Of a DNA stretch of 64,000 bases, positions 49,644 to 58,829 are shown piece by piece. The first letter of the stretch is position 1, and every line of letters begins with the position of its first letter. A program made the position numbers and the translations under genes. The stretch spans positions 6,140 to 70,139 of the forward strand of contig CAZXCK010000006.1 in assembly GCA_964639225.1 (NCBI GenBank), read 5' to 3'. This stretch comes from CAZXCK01 sp964639225 (GTDB taxonomy: Bacteria; Chloroflexota; Anaerolineae; Aggregatilineales; Phototrophicaceae). The notes under the pieces were generated by a model, which did no database searches, was not told where the DNA came from, and worked only from the letters and a program-made list of their open reading frames with translations.

Positions 49644-50174
49644 CTACAGGACGAGCAGAACCAGCACGAACAGGATAATCACCAGAATCAGCATAAACTC
49701 ATTGCTGCCACCGACCCCGCCGGTCAGGATGAGCTGCGGCATCCAGCCGATCATCTCGGCGCTGGGTGATCCAGGCGCTGGTGCCACGATATACGGCGAA
49801 AACGGATACTCATTAATATCCATAAAGTACCACAATGTACCGCCGACCAGATAGCCATTCACAAAGCCGACTACCCCGCCCAGGATACTCCCCTGCAGGC
49901 CGATCCTCTGCCCGATGTCCGCCCGACCAAACGTCCGGTTCTGGTATGCCCAGTAGACCACCAGCATAAACACCAGCGCCTGAATCAGGAAAGCGTATTC
50001 ACGCTGGAACGACAGCAGCAGCGTACCGCGAAACAGAGGGTCGAACTGGAGCAGCGTGAACATCGCCAGCAGAATACCGGCGGATGCGATGATCTCTTTG
50101 TTCCAGCCGCGCATCAGGCCAATCAGCCCGAAGAACGTCCCCAGTATCCACATCAGCGAATAAAGCTGAATCAT
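49644..50174 (-). CDS. CvpA-like four-helix membrane protein, copy 2 in the dcw cluster
   Basis: About 176 residues with three or four membrane segments and a hydrophobic C-terminal helix (LILVIILFVLVLLVL). It is clearly related to the upstream neighbour (50203-50754): both share RGWNKE(I/V)IA near residue 25, GGVVG-NGYL in the middle, LWYFM and the YP(F/L)SPY motif. The layout resembles CvpA/colicin V production-type membrane proteins but the match is weak. The ATG at 50174 has GGAGGT seven bases upstream. Placement between murG and murC suggests a role in envelope synthesis, function unknown. Confidence 0.65.
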   Translation of the reverse strand: MIQLYSLMWILGTFFGLIGLMRGWNKEIIASAGILLAMFTLLQFDPLFRGTLLLSFQREYAFLIQALVFMLVVYWAYQNRTFGRADIGQRIGLQGSILGGVVGFVNGYLVGGTLWYFMDINEYPFSPYIVAPAPGSPSAEMIGWMPQLILTGGVGGSNEFMLILVIILFVLVLLVL

Positions 50175-50202
50175 TCGCAGCACCTCCGCGCCAGCGCGCG
50201 GT

Positions 50203-50754
50203 TCAGATGACGATCAGTACGATCAGAAACAAAATAATCACCAGTATCGCCAGCACTGTCCCCTCGCCGCCCGGACCGCCAGCCAGCACATACAGCGGCA
50301 GCGAATCGACGAAATTGGCGCTGGCCGAGCCGGGTACCGGTCGGCTGAGATACGGGCTGAGTGGATAATCGGTCACATGCATAAAATACCACAGCGACCC
50401 CCATATCAGATACCCATTGAGGCCGCCCACCAGGCCGCCCAGCACATTCGATTGCAGCCGATCGCGGCCCTCTTCGCGGGTACCGCGCCGTTCGATGGCT
50501 TCCTTGTTGATGATGGCCCGTTCCTGATAAGCGAAGAACACCACCGCGCTGAACAGGATCGCCCGCACCAGCAGTCGCTGGTCGGCGGGAACGTTGGCCA
50601 GCAGCGTGTCCAGCGTCGAGTTGAACTGGAACAGGGCAAACAGCGCCAGAATAATACCCGACGTGGCGATGACCTCTTTGTTCCAACCCCTGGAAAACCC
50701 AACCATAGCGAAGGTAAACACCATCGCACCCAGCAGTACCGTAAGCTGTATCAT
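50203..50754 (-). CDS. CvpA-like four-helix membrane protein, copy 1 in the dcw cluster
   Basis: A 183-residue protein with membrane segments at about 3-20, 28-46, 64-80 and 100-118 and a very hydrophobic C-terminal helix (VLAILVIILFLIVLIVI). A charged cytoplasmic loop (about 84-103, rich in Arg and Glu) separates the third and fourth. GFSRGWNKEVIATSGIILALF and GGLNGYLIWGSLWYFM recur in the next gene, so the pair arose by tandem duplication. The start overlaps the murG stop by 4 bases (ATGA), indicating translational coupling to murG. Confidence 0.65.
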   Translation of the reverse strand: MIQLTVLLGAMVFTFAMVGFSRGWNKEVIATSGIILALFALFQFNSTLDTLLANVPADQRLLVRAILFSAVVFFAYQERAIINKEAIERRGTREEGRDRLQSNVLGGLVGGLNGYLIWGSLWYFMHVTDYPLSPYLSRPVPGSASANFVDSLPLYVLAGGPGGEGTVLAILVIILFLIVLIVI

Positions 50755-51881
50755 TGTCTGTCCCGCGCCAGTCTGGTTAAAGTCTGTGCAACGTTGGCGG
50801 CTCCGTCGGCACAGGCCAGCCGCCGGGCCTGGTCTCGCATGGCGTCCAGGCGCTTGGAATCGCCCAGCAGTTCGCGCACCAGCGGCAGCAGCCGGTCGGC
50901 CATCTGCGCCTCATCCAGGTGAATGGCCGCGCCGCGCTCTGCCAGATAATCGGCGTTGACCTGCTGGTAACGCCAGCTATAGGCCAGCGGAATCAGGATC
51001 GACGGCAGGCCGAACAGCGGAAACTCCGCCAGAATGCTGGCTCCGGCCCGGCAGATGGCCAGGTCCGCCGCCGCGAAGGCCAGCGCCATATCCTCATGCA
51101 GATACGGGAACGCATGGTAATCGGCATGGTCGGCCAGCGACCCGGCCTGCGCCTGCACCCGTTCCCAGTCCAGCCTGCCAGTCAGGTGGATCACCTGCAC
51201 GCCATCCGCCAGAATGTCGCCCAGAACGTCAACAAACCCACGATTCACGGCGCGCGCCCCCAGGCTGCCACCGAACACCAGCAGAACCGGGCGCGATGGG
51301 TCCAGCTCGAAATGCTGGCGAGCCTGCTGCCGCGCCTGTTCACGGTTTTCGGGCCGCGCCAGGTCGGTCATGGCCGCCCGCAGCGGATAGCCGGTGACGA
51401 CCGTGCGGCTGCCGGGGAAATACGCCGCCGATTCGGCGACGTTGAGCGCGATCTCGGTGGCGAAACGGCGCAGCACGCGGATGGTCAGGCCCGGCTCGAC
51501 ATCCGGCAGAAATATCAGCAGCGGCACCCGGCGCAGCCGAGCCGCCAGCGCCACCGGGAAGCTCACCCAGCCGCCCGTGCTGAGAATGGCCTGCGGGCGA
51601 TGACGCCCCAGCAGGCCGAAAGCCTGCACGGTCCCCACCAGCAGTTTCGCCCCGCTGACCAGCATCCGCAGCGGGTTGACGCCATGTACCGGACCGGCCT
51701 GCACCTCATGATGGGCCGCAAACGGCACGCCGGACTGCTCCACCAGGGAACGCTCGAAACCGCCCACCGTCCCCACGAAGATCAGCTCCGCATCCGGAAC
51801 CTGCTTAACCATCGCCTCCGCTGTGGCCAGCGCGGGATACACGTGCCCGCCGGTCCCGCCCGCTGTAATCATGATGCGCAA
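50751..51881 (-). CDS. murG: UDP-N-acetylglucosamine--N-acetylmuramyl-pentapeptide transferase
   Basis: A peripheral membrane GT28 glycosyltransferase that turns lipid I into lipid II, about 376 residues. The N-terminal loop ITAGGTGGHVYPALA and the later FGGSLGARAVNRGF are the family glycine loops; CRAGASILAEFPLFGLPSILIP is the UDP-GlcNAc site. A TTG start at 51881 is inferred: GGAG lies eight bases upstream and the protein then begins (M)RIMITAGG as in other MurG proteins. An ATG three codons later is the alternative. The start lies 77 bases inside the end of ftsW. Confidence 0.94.
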   Translation of the reverse strand: MRIMITAGGTGGHVYPALATAEAMVKQVPDAELIFVGTVGGFERSLVEQSGVPFAAHHEVQAGPVHGVNPLRMLVSGAKLLVGTVQAFGLLGRHRPQAILSTGGWVSFPVALAARLRRVPLLIFLPDVEPGLTIRVLRRFATEIALNVAESAAYFPGSRTVVTGYPLRAAMTDLARPENREQARQQARQHFELDPSRPVLLVFGGSLGARAVNRGFVDVLGDILADGVQVIHLTGRLDWERVQAQAGSLADHADYHAFPYLHEDMALAFAAADLAICRAGASILAEFPLFGLPSILIPLAYSWRYQQVNADYLAERGAAIHLDEAQMADRLLPLVRELLGDSKRLDAMRDQARRLACADGAANVAQTLTRLARDRQ

Positions 51882-53127
51882 GAGGCTTTCTCCGTTCTGG
51901 TGAGTTCTGCCGTATGATCGTATCGCGCTGCACACTGAGCAGCAGGCCCACCCCCACCATCAGCACCACCAGCGACGACCCGCCGAAGCTGATGAACGGC
52001 AGCGGCAGCCCGGTAAACGGAATCAGCGCCACAATCACCGCGATATTGAGAATCGCTTTGGCGGCGATCCATATCGTGACACCGGCGGCCAGCAGCATAC
52101 GGTACGAATCGCCGGCGTTCCAGGCAATCTGCAGGCCACGCATCACGAGAGCTACGTACAATAGCACAACCCCCGACGCGCCGACGACCCCCAGTTCCTC
52201 GCCGATGACGGCGAAAATGCTGTCGGTATGGGCAGCCGGCAGCGCCAGGAATTTCTGGCGGCTTTCACCCAGGCCCACGCCCGTCCAGCCGCCGGAAAAG
52301 AAGGCGATCAGCGCCTGGCGCGTGTGATAGTCCACCATCATCGGGTCGGTGATTGTCAGGCTGGACTCGAAGCGGTCCAGGCGGTCGGTCACATAAGCGG
52401 GCATAAATGGTCGGGTGACAAACCACCCCACCAGCAGCACCAACAGGATAATACCCACCTGTCGCATATCGGCCCCAGCCATGAAAAACATGACACTGGT
52501 GCTGATGACGATGACCAGCGCCGTGCTGAAGTCCGGCTGCAGCACCACCAGCGCGATCACAATCGTCACCAGCATAACGAACGGCAGCAGGCCCGCCGTG
52601 AAGCTGCTCACTCGCCGCTGCTTGGAACTCAGCCAGGCCGACATATAGATAATCATCGCCAGTTCGGAGAACTCGCCCGGCTGGAAGCGCCCGGCGATCA
52701 GCGCGCGGCGGGCGCCGAACGTGTCGTCGCCGAACATCAGCACGGCGATCAGAAAGCTGATGGCCAGCAGCATAATCACCACCGACAGCCGCCGGACAAT
52801 GCGCACATCCAGCGCGGAGAAGATCACCATCACCGCCAGACCGATGCCCACGTTGCGCGCATGCTGCACCAGCACCGCTGTCTCGCTGCCAAACTCGACC
52901 AGGCTCCAGTCGAAAGTGGCGCTGAACACCATCACCACGCCTGTCATCAGCAGCATACTGACGATGACCAGCAGCGGCTTGTCCAGCGTGCGCAGAAATG
53001 TCAGTTTGCGCTCGGTCGGCGGCGCGATGGCCTCCGTCGAGGCGCGGGCAGCACCGCGAATGGCTGGCCGCACAGCGGTTGCGGGCATGTCGTCGTCAAC
53101 GAACTGTGGGAGGGATTGGTCAGTCAT
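51805..53127 (-). CDS. ftsW: SEDS glycosyltransferase FtsW
   Basis: An integral membrane peptidoglycan polymerase of the divisome, 440 residues with about ten helices. SEDS hallmarks are GARRALIAGRFQPGEFSELAMI, VLQPDFSTALVI, GLGESRQKFLALPAAHTDSIFAVIGEELG and PLPFISFGGSSL. The last 25 or so residues (RRKPLAHHDYSGRDRRARV and on) are read over the start of murG and are probably a disordered tail. A cytoplasmic N-terminal extension of about 45 residues precedes the first helix. It probably pairs with the transpeptidase at 55645-57414. Confidence 0.94.
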   Translation of the reverse strand: MTDQSLPQFVDDDMPATAVRPAIRGAARASTEAIAPPTERKLTFLRTLDKPLLVIVSMLLMTGVVMVFSATFDWSLVEFGSETAVLVQHARNVGIGLAVMVIFSALDVRIVRRLSVVIMLLAISFLIAVLMFGDDTFGARRALIAGRFQPGEFSELAMIIYMSAWLSSKQRRVSSFTAGLLPFVMLVTIVIALVVLQPDFSTALVIVISTSVMFFMAGADMRQVGIILLVLLVGWFVTRPFMPAYVTDRLDRFESSLTITDPMMVDYHTRQALIAFFSGGWTGVGLGESRQKFLALPAAHTDSIFAVIGEELGVVGASGVVLLYVALVMRGLQIAWNAGDSYRMLLAAGVTIWIAAKAILNIAVIVALIPFTGLPLPFISFGGSSLVVLMVGVGLLLSVQRDTIIRQNSPERRKPLAHHDYSGRDRRARVSRAGHSGGDG

Positions 53128-53175
53128 CAGCGGATTCCATCATCAACATACGATTTAAGGTGGTTACTGACTCAA

Positions 53176-54555
53176 TTATAGCGCCATCACCAGTTGGCGA
53201 AAGTGATCGCCGCGCGCGGCGAAATCAACATAGGCGTCGTAGCTGGTGCCACCGGGCGACAGCAGCACCACATCGCCGGGCCGGGCGATCTCCGCTGCCC
53301 GCGTGACGGCGTCTTCCAGTGTGGCGACCGGCTGCACGGCATCCGCGCTGGCGCCTACCTCACGCGCGGCGCGGCACACCAGTTCGGCGGCCTCGCCAAA
53401 GGCGATGATCTGCCGCGACTTCATCAGGGCCAGCGCCAGCATCGCGTGCCACGAAAGGTTTTTATCCCTGCCACCCAGCAGCAGCACCAGCGGTTCGGCA
53501 TAGCTGTTGAGCGCCGCCACAACTCGCTCCGGCGCGGTGGCGATGCTGTCATTGACGTAGGTCACGCCGTTCAGCTCGCGCACCGTCTCCAGGCGATGCG
53601 GCACCGCCTTAAACTCGCGGATGGCCTCGGCCAGCGCTTCCGGCTCCACGCCCTGCGAACCAGCGATGGCGCAGGCCGCCAGCACGTTGAGCAGGTTATG
53701 CTCGCCGCGCAGGGGAATATCCGCCGCGCTGCACACAATATGCGGCTCCCCGTCCGGGCTGGCGAGACCGGCCACCGCCAGACGCTCGCCCACCATAAAA
53801 GCGCCATCGGCCACCAGATCATGACGGCTGAACCACAGCAGATCGCCGCTGACCAGTGTCTCCAAAGCGCGCGCGCCGGGGTCGTCGTAACCGAGGATCG
53901 CCTGGCTGCCAGCAGGCTGGTGCGCCACGATGTTGGCTTTGGCGCGCATATAATTCTCCATCGTGCCGTGCCGGTCCAGGTGATTGGGTGTAATGTTCAG
54001 CACGGCGCTGGTGCGCGGCGAGGCGAACATCAGCTCAAGCTGGAAGCTGGACAACTCCATCACCACGCGATGCTCTGGGCGGATGCCCATCATCACATCG
54101 AGCAGCACATTACCGATATTGCCACCTACCCAGGTGGTAAAACCGCCCCGTTTGAGCATGGCCCCCACCAGCGAGGTGGTCGTCGTTTTGCCAGCGCTGC
54201 CGGTGATGCCGACCACCGGCGCCGGGCAGCGTTCGATGAACAACTGCGCATCGTTGGTCACGCCCACACGCCGCCGCATGGCTTCTTCGACCAGAGGAGC
54301 CGTCAGCGGCACGCCGCCAGAGACACACAGCAGGTCGGCATGATCCAGCAGGCTGAAGGGATGCTCGCCCAACACAAACTCCACACGGGGGAAATCACGC
54401 AGGTCCACGCCCAGCGCGTCCGGCGGTCGGGCATCGGTGACGACAACGCGCGCGCCTACCGTCGGCAGCCAGCGCGCCAGCGCCTGCCCCTGGCGGCCAA
54501 AGCCCATCACCACCACACGGCGGTGCTTCAATACATCGTCAGGCAGCATCACCAT
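53176..54555 (-). CDS. murD: UDP-N-acetylmuramoylalanine--D-glutamate ligase
   Basis: An ATP-dependent cytoplasmic ligase adding D-Glu to UDP-MurNAc-L-Ala, 459 residues. VVVMGFGRQGQALARWL is the N-terminal Rossmann loop. The P-loop reads VGITGSAGKTTTTSL (about 115-129), with Ser-Ala in place of the more common Thr-Asn. LNITPNHLDRHGTMENYMRAK and TYVNDSIATAPERVVAAL are typical. ATG at 54555 with GAGG seven bases upstream. It lies between mraY and ftsW. Confidence 0.96.
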   Translation of the reverse strand: MVMLPDDVLKHRRVVVMGFGRQGQALARWLPTVGARVVVTDARPPDALGVDLRDFPRVEFVLGEHPFSLLDHADLLCVSGGVPLTAPLVEEAMRRRVGVTNDAQLFIERCPAPVVGITGSAGKTTTTSLVGAMLKRGGFTTWVGGNIGNVLLDVMMGIRPEHRVVMELSSFQLELMFASPRTSAVLNITPNHLDRHGTMENYMRAKANIVAHQPAGSQAILGYDDPGARALETLVSGDLLWFSRHDLVADGAFMVGERLAVAGLASPDGEPHIVCSAADIPLRGEHNLLNVLAACAIAGSQGVEPEALAEAIREFKAVPHRLETVRELNGVTYVNDSIATAPERVVAALNSYAEPLVLLLGGRDKNLSWHAMLALALMKSRQIIAFGEAAELVCRAAREVGASADAVQPVATLEDAVTRAAEIARPGDVVLLSPGGTSYDAYVDFAARGDHFRQLVMAL

Positions 54556-54568
54556 CAGCGCGCCTCAC

Positions 54569-55597
54569 TCACAGCAGGGCCAGCGCCACGCCGACCATCG
54601 CGGACAGAATCCCCACCAGCCAGAAGCGCTGTACGACCTGCGTCTCGCTCCAGCCGCCCAGCTCGAAATGATGGTGCAGCGGTGCCATACGGAACAGACG
54701 CCGGTCCTCGCCCAGGTATTTGCGGCTGTACTTAGCCGAGGCCACCTGCAGGATGACGGTCAGCGCCTCGGCGACCGGCACGATGGCGATCAGCGGCAGC
54801 AGCAGCCACTGGCCGCTCATCACGGCGACCGTGCCCAGCGTCGCACCCAGCGCCAGCGAACCGGTATCGCCCATGAACAACTGCGCCGGGTGCGCGTTGT
54901 ACCACAGGAAGGCGAAGCACGCCCCCACCAGCACAAAGCACAACTGCACCAGGAAAATCTGCCCCTGTAGATAAGCGATGACACCGTAAGCGGCGAAAGC
55001 GCTGGCGGTGATGATGCCCGCCAGTCCGTCCATGCCATCGGTAAGGTTCACCGCGTTCGACGTGCCCACGATGATAAACATGGCGATAGGGATAAAAAAC
55101 ACAGGATGGATGTCGATCACAATGGGGAACAGCGGCAGTTGAAGCTGGTTGGCGAAAGAAAAGCCGCCCTCATACAGCGACATCACCCCGGCGGCGCCGC
55201 CCGCCAGCATAAGCTGACCAGCCAGCTTGACCCGCCCCGGAATGCCCTCGCCGCGCGGCCCGCGCGAACGGCGGATGCCTTCCCAGTCGTCGATAACGCC
55301 CAGCACCGCAAAACCGATAAGCACCACCAGCGGCAGAAACGTACTGGTCCCGCCGCCGAACTGCACCACGTTGGCGATGTTCAGCGCCAGCACGATGAGC
55401 ACCACCGGTATAACGATCATGATGCCGCCCATCGTGGGCGTGCCAACCTTCTTCTGCTGGCCTTCCGGCAGCTCGACGCGAATCTGCTTGCCGATCTTGA
55501 GACGGCGCAGAATCTCGACGAACGGCCCGCCCCAGATGACGCACAGCAAAAACGTGATAATGCCCGCGGCCAGCGCGAACGATAATCCACCCGTCAC
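54569..55597 (-). CDS. mraY: phospho-N-acetylmuramoyl-pentapeptide transferase
   Basis: An integral membrane enzyme making lipid I from UDP-MurNAc-pentapeptide and undecaprenyl phosphate, 342 residues with ten helices. The catalytic region shows GVIDDWEGIRRSRGPRG (Asp pair), NAVNLTDGMDGLAG, FMGDTGSLALGA and the HHH motif in APLHHHFELGGWSE. KVGTPTMGGIMIV is the family N-terminal signature. GTG start at 55597 with GAGGAG six bases upstream. Confidence 0.97.
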   Translation of the reverse strand: MTGGLSFALAAGIITFLLCVIWGGPFVEILRRLKIGKQIRVELPEGQQKKVGTPTMGGIMIVIPVVLIVLALNIANVVQFGGGTSTFLPLVVLIGFAVLGVIDDWEGIRRSRGPRGEGIPGRVKLAGQLMLAGGAAGVMSLYEGGFSFANQLQLPLFPIVIDIHPVFFIPIAMFIIVGTSNAVNLTDGMDGLAGIITASAFAAYGVIAYLQGQIFLVQLCFVLVGACFAFLWYNAHPAQLFMGDTGSLALGATLGTVAVMSGQWLLLPLIAIVPVAEALTVILQVASAKYSRKYLGEDRRLFRMAPLHHHFELGGWSETQVVQRFWLVGILSAMVGVALALL

Positions 55598-55644
55598 GGT
55601 CTACTCCTCAGCCAGTCCGTTATACACGATGTTTGCAGCAACGG

Positions 55645-57414
55645 TTACGGACGTCCCTCTTCGGCGACGGTTGCGCCATCGCGCACCAGCGCATAGCGCA
55701 CCTCATCCGTCGGAATTTCGAGCAGGTCCACCAGGCGCGATACAAACCGGCTGAACACCGGCGCGACCACCTGGCTGGCCCAGCGCCCGCTGGTGGGCCG
55801 GTCCAGCTTGATGAGGACGCTCACCTGCGGATCGTCCGCGGGTAAAAAGCCAGCCACCGACATGATGAAAGCGTCCGGCAGATAATCCACCACACCCCAG
55901 ACCTGCGCTGTGCCCGTCTTACCAGCGATGGTGTAACCCGGCACCTGAGCGCGTTCGTCCAGGCCATCGCGAACCGCCGCCACCATCATGTCGGTCATGG
56001 CCGCTGCCGTCTCCGCCGAGATAGGCCGTCCCAGCGCCGCCACGCGCGACGTCTGAATCTGGTCGCCTTCGATCTTCTGGTGGACGATGCGCGGCTGCAT
56101 CATAAGGCCACCGTTGGCGATGGCGTTGACCGCCGTCAGCATTTGCAGCGGTGTCACCAGCATACCCTGGCCGAAACTGTTCGTCCCCAGGTCGCTCTCA
56201 CTCCACTCGCTGCTGGTGGGCGTACGCAGCAGACCGGCTTCCTCGCCCTGCATATCGACACGAGTCAGCCTGCCAAAGCCAAAGCGGTCCACATAGCGAT
56301 AAAACGTCTCCCAGCCCATCTCCTCGCGGGCGATGACCGCCGTACCCACATTGAGTGAATCGACCAGCACCTGAGTCGCGTTGACGACACCATACGCCTG
56401 CCGGTCCCAGTTGCGGATGCGAATACCGCCGATGACGTACTCGGCCTGGTCGTTGTAGGTCCAGTCCGGCGTGATAGCGCCCGAATCAAGCGCCGCCGCC
56501 ATCGTAATCACCTTAAAAACTGACCCCGGCTCAAACGTATCGCTGATGGCCGGGTTGCGTAGTTCGCGCTGCTCGAAGTCAAAATAGCGATTGGGATCGT
56601 AAGTCGGGTAGCTGGCCATCCCCAGAATATCGCCGTTGGTGGGGTTCATCACGATGATGGTGCCGCCGCTGGCACCGGTCTCGCTGACCGCCAGTTGCAG
56701 ATGAGTCTCGGCCAGAAACTGAATATCGCGGTCAATCGTCAGCACCAGATCGGCACCGCTGTTTAACTGGACAACGTTATCGCCCAGTTCAAACGGAATA
56801 TTGCTCACTTCCTGGTCGCGGACCAGACCGGCCAGCTCCGCCTGATAATAGCCCTCAACGCCGTTGTAACCGCTGGCATCCTCGCCGACACCAGCCACAA
56901 AGCCCACCAACTGAGACGCCAGCGTACCCTGCGGATATAACCGGCGCTGCACCCGCTCCACACGCAGTGCGTATAACCCCAACTGATCGAGCTGGCGCCA
57001 CACATCCGGGCTGACGACTCCCAGCAGCTCATAAGACGAGTTGCTCATCAGCATGTTATACATCTCAAGCTCGTCACGGTTGAGGATCATCGCCAACTGC
57101 TGCGCGACCTGCGCCTTGTTCGAAACAACGTTAGGGCTGATACCCACCCGATACTCGCGCGTGTTGACCGCCAGCGGATTGCCGCTGCGGTCATAGATGC
57201 GGCCACGCGGAGCCTCTAAGCGTTGAATCGTGCCGTAGTTGGCGTCACGCAGGGCGGCGAACTCCGCCATGACACGCGGGTCCTGCGGGAACTGGAACGA
57301 GATCAACCGCATGACCAGCACACCGCACACGATCAGCAGGCCGATGATTACAAACGGGATACGCTGGCGTAAGACTTCCTGCTGCGACACGCTTTCCTTT
57401 GTGATTGTCGCCAT
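55645..57414 (-). CDS. ftsI: class B penicillin-binding protein (FtsI-like transpeptidase)
   Basis: A membrane-anchored D,D-transpeptidase of septal peptidoglycan, 589 residues. One N-terminal membrane helix (about 20-40) is followed by a dimerisation domain (GRIYDRSGNPLAVN) and the transpeptidase domain with SVFK (in EPGSVFKVITMAA, catalytic Ser), the SLN motif (DSLNVGTAVI) and KTGT (AGKTGTAQVWG). No PASTA domains. It sits between the ftsL-like gene and mraY, the usual place of ftsI, and is the likely partner of FtsW. Confidence 0.94.
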   Translation of the reverse strand: MATITKESVSQQEVLRQRIPFVIIGLLIVCGVLVMRLISFQFPQDPRVMAEFAALRDANYGTIQRLEAPRGRIYDRSGNPLAVNTREYRVGISPNVVSNKAQVAQQLAMILNRDELEMYNMLMSNSSYELLGVVSPDVWRQLDQLGLYALRVERVQRRLYPQGTLASQLVGFVAGVGEDASGYNGVEGYYQAELAGLVRDQEVSNIPFELGDNVVQLNSGADLVLTIDRDIQFLAETHLQLAVSETGASGGTIIVMNPTNGDILGMASYPTYDPNRYFDFEQRELRNPAISDTFEPGSVFKVITMAAALDSGAITPDWTYNDQAEYVIGGIRIRNWDRQAYGVVNATQVLVDSLNVGTAVIAREEMGWETFYRYVDRFGFGRLTRVDMQGEEAGLLRTPTSSEWSESDLGTNSFGQGMLVTPLQMLTAVNAIANGGLMMQPRIVHQKIEGDQIQTSRVAALGRPISAETAAAMTDMMVAAVRDGLDERAQVPGYTIAGKTGTAQVWGVVDYLPDAFIMSVAGFLPADDPQVSVLIKLDRPTSGRWASQVVAPVFSRFVSRLVDLLEIPTDEVRYALVRDGATVAEEGRP

Positions 57415-57417
57415 TGG

Positions 57418-57894
57418 CTAACCTCCACCCACTATGCTATCGACCCAGCCGCGCAGGCGTTCCCACTGCTCGCCGACCCAGCCGGCGAACGACTCGTCAT
57501 ATACCGGGCGTGGCCCCTCGCTCACCTCAATCGGCGCGACGGTATCCGGGCGCGGCGGGTGGAACCCCGGCACCACCAGATACTCAATCTGCCCGCGATT
57601 GGCAATCGAAAAGCCAAGTTCGGCGGCGCGTGCCTGCAGGCGCGGCACACTTTTGAGCCGCGCAATCTCGGCCCGGAGCTGCTCGTTGGTGCGTTCCAGT
57701 TCGTCGCGCTCGGCCAGCAGAGTGCTCAGACGGCGGTTAGTCGTCGCTTCAGACGCGACCTGCGTCAGATACAGCGCGCCCAGAATCAGCGCGATGAAAA
57801 ATCCCAGCGACGCCAGCGCCACTACCTGACGCTGCGGCTGCCAGCCGGTCTGGCGCAGGGCATGCTCTACCCAGTTGCCGGATTTACGGATCAT
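57418..57894 (-). CDS. ftsL: FtsL-like divisome protein
   Basis: A 158-residue bitopic protein: a short cytoplasmic N-terminus, one membrane helix (about 24-47, VVALASLGFFIALILGALYLT) and a coiled coil (about 55-85, LLAERDELERTNEQLRAEIARL), followed by a Pro-rich C-terminal part. FtsL proteins are poorly conserved, so the call rests on this architecture and on its location between rsmH and the class B PBP. It overlaps the rsmH stop by 4 bases (ATGA). Confidence 0.82.
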   Translation of the reverse strand: MIRKSGNWVEHALRQTGWQPQRQVVALASLGFFIALILGALYLTQVASEATTNRRLSTLLAERDELERTNEQLRAEIARLKSVPRLQARAAELGFSIANRGQIEYLVVPGFHPPRPDTVAPIEVSEGPRPVYDESFAGWVGEQWERLRGWVDSIVGGG

Positions 57895-58829
57895 AGCTTC
57901 TCCACCACTCTCAACCGGGCGCTGCGGCTGCGCGGATTGCGCGCCTGTTCGTCCTCATCGGGGACGACCGGCTTGCGCGTCACCAGCCGCACCACCGGCT
58001 GCCGTTCTTCGAGCACCATGCCCGGCGGCGATACGATCTCCAGGCTGGCCTCGCGGAAGGTCCGCTTGACGATGCGATCTTCCAGGCTGTGGAAGCTGAT
58101 GACCGCCAGCCGCCCGCCGGGCCGCAGCAGGTCCAGCACCTGCGGCAGCGTGCGTTCCAGCGCACCCAGCTCGTCGTTCACGGCGATGCGAAGCGCCTGG
58201 AAAACCCGCGTGGCCGGGTGGATGCGGCGCGTTGTGCGTGCCTCGCGCTTATTGGGGCGCGGCACCGCCCCGGCGACAACTTCCGCCAGCCGCGCCGTCG
58301 ACTCAATAGGCCGCGCAGCCACGATGGCGCGCGCAATGCGGCGGCTGTGGCGCTCTTCGCCATAACGATAGAATATATCGGCCAGTTCGATTTCGTCCCA
58401 GTAGTTGACCAGTTCCGCCGCTGGCGCACGGCTGCCGTCGGGGTCAAAGCGCATGTCCAGCGGACCGTCATCCATGAAGGCGAAACCGCGCGCCGCTATG
58501 TCGATCTGCATCGACGACACGCCCACGTCCAGCAGAATCGCGTCCACCGCGTCCCAGCCTAAGCTGGCGGCGGCCTGCGTCATGTGCTCGTAGCTGCTGT
58601 GTTGGAGATGAGCGCGCTGGCCGTAGTCGCGCAGGCGCTCGGCGGCGATGGTCAGCGCCATCGGGTCGAGGTCCAGGCCCAGCACGGCCTCAACCCCGGC
58701 ATCGAGCAGGGCCGCCGTGTGACCGCCCGCGCCCAGCGTACCGTCAATCGCGCGGGCCAGCGAACGGCCCGGCGGGACCAGCAAACGCACGACCGCTTCC
58801 AACATAACCGGGATATGTGGCGCGCTCAT
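57891..58829 (-). CDS. rsmH: 16S rRNA (cytosine1402-N4)-methyltransferase
   Basis: Methylates N4 of C1402 in 16S rRNA, 312 residues, formerly MraW. IDGTLGAGGHTAALLDAG is SAM motif I, LGLDLDPMALTIA follows, and DAILLDVGVSSMQIDIAARGF is the family catalytic segment. GGRLAVISFHSLEDRIVKRTF marks the C-terminal part. It overlaps both mraZ and ftsL by 4 bases (ATGA), so the first three cluster genes are translationally coupled. Confidence 0.97.
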   Translation of the reverse strand: MSAPHIPVMLEAVVRLLVPPGRSLARAIDGTLGAGGHTAALLDAGVEAVLGLDLDPMALTIAAERLRDYGQRAHLQHSSYEHMTQAAASLGWDAVDAILLDVGVSSMQIDIAARGFAFMDDGPLDMRFDPDGSRAPAAELVNYWDEIELADIFYRYGEERHSRRIARAIVAARPIESTARLAEVVAGAVPRPNKREARTTRRIHPATRVFQALRIAVNDELGALERTLPQVLDLLRPGGRLAVISFHSLEDRIVKRTFREASLEIVSPPGMVLEERQPVVRLVTRKPVVPDEDEQARNPRSRSARLRVVEKL

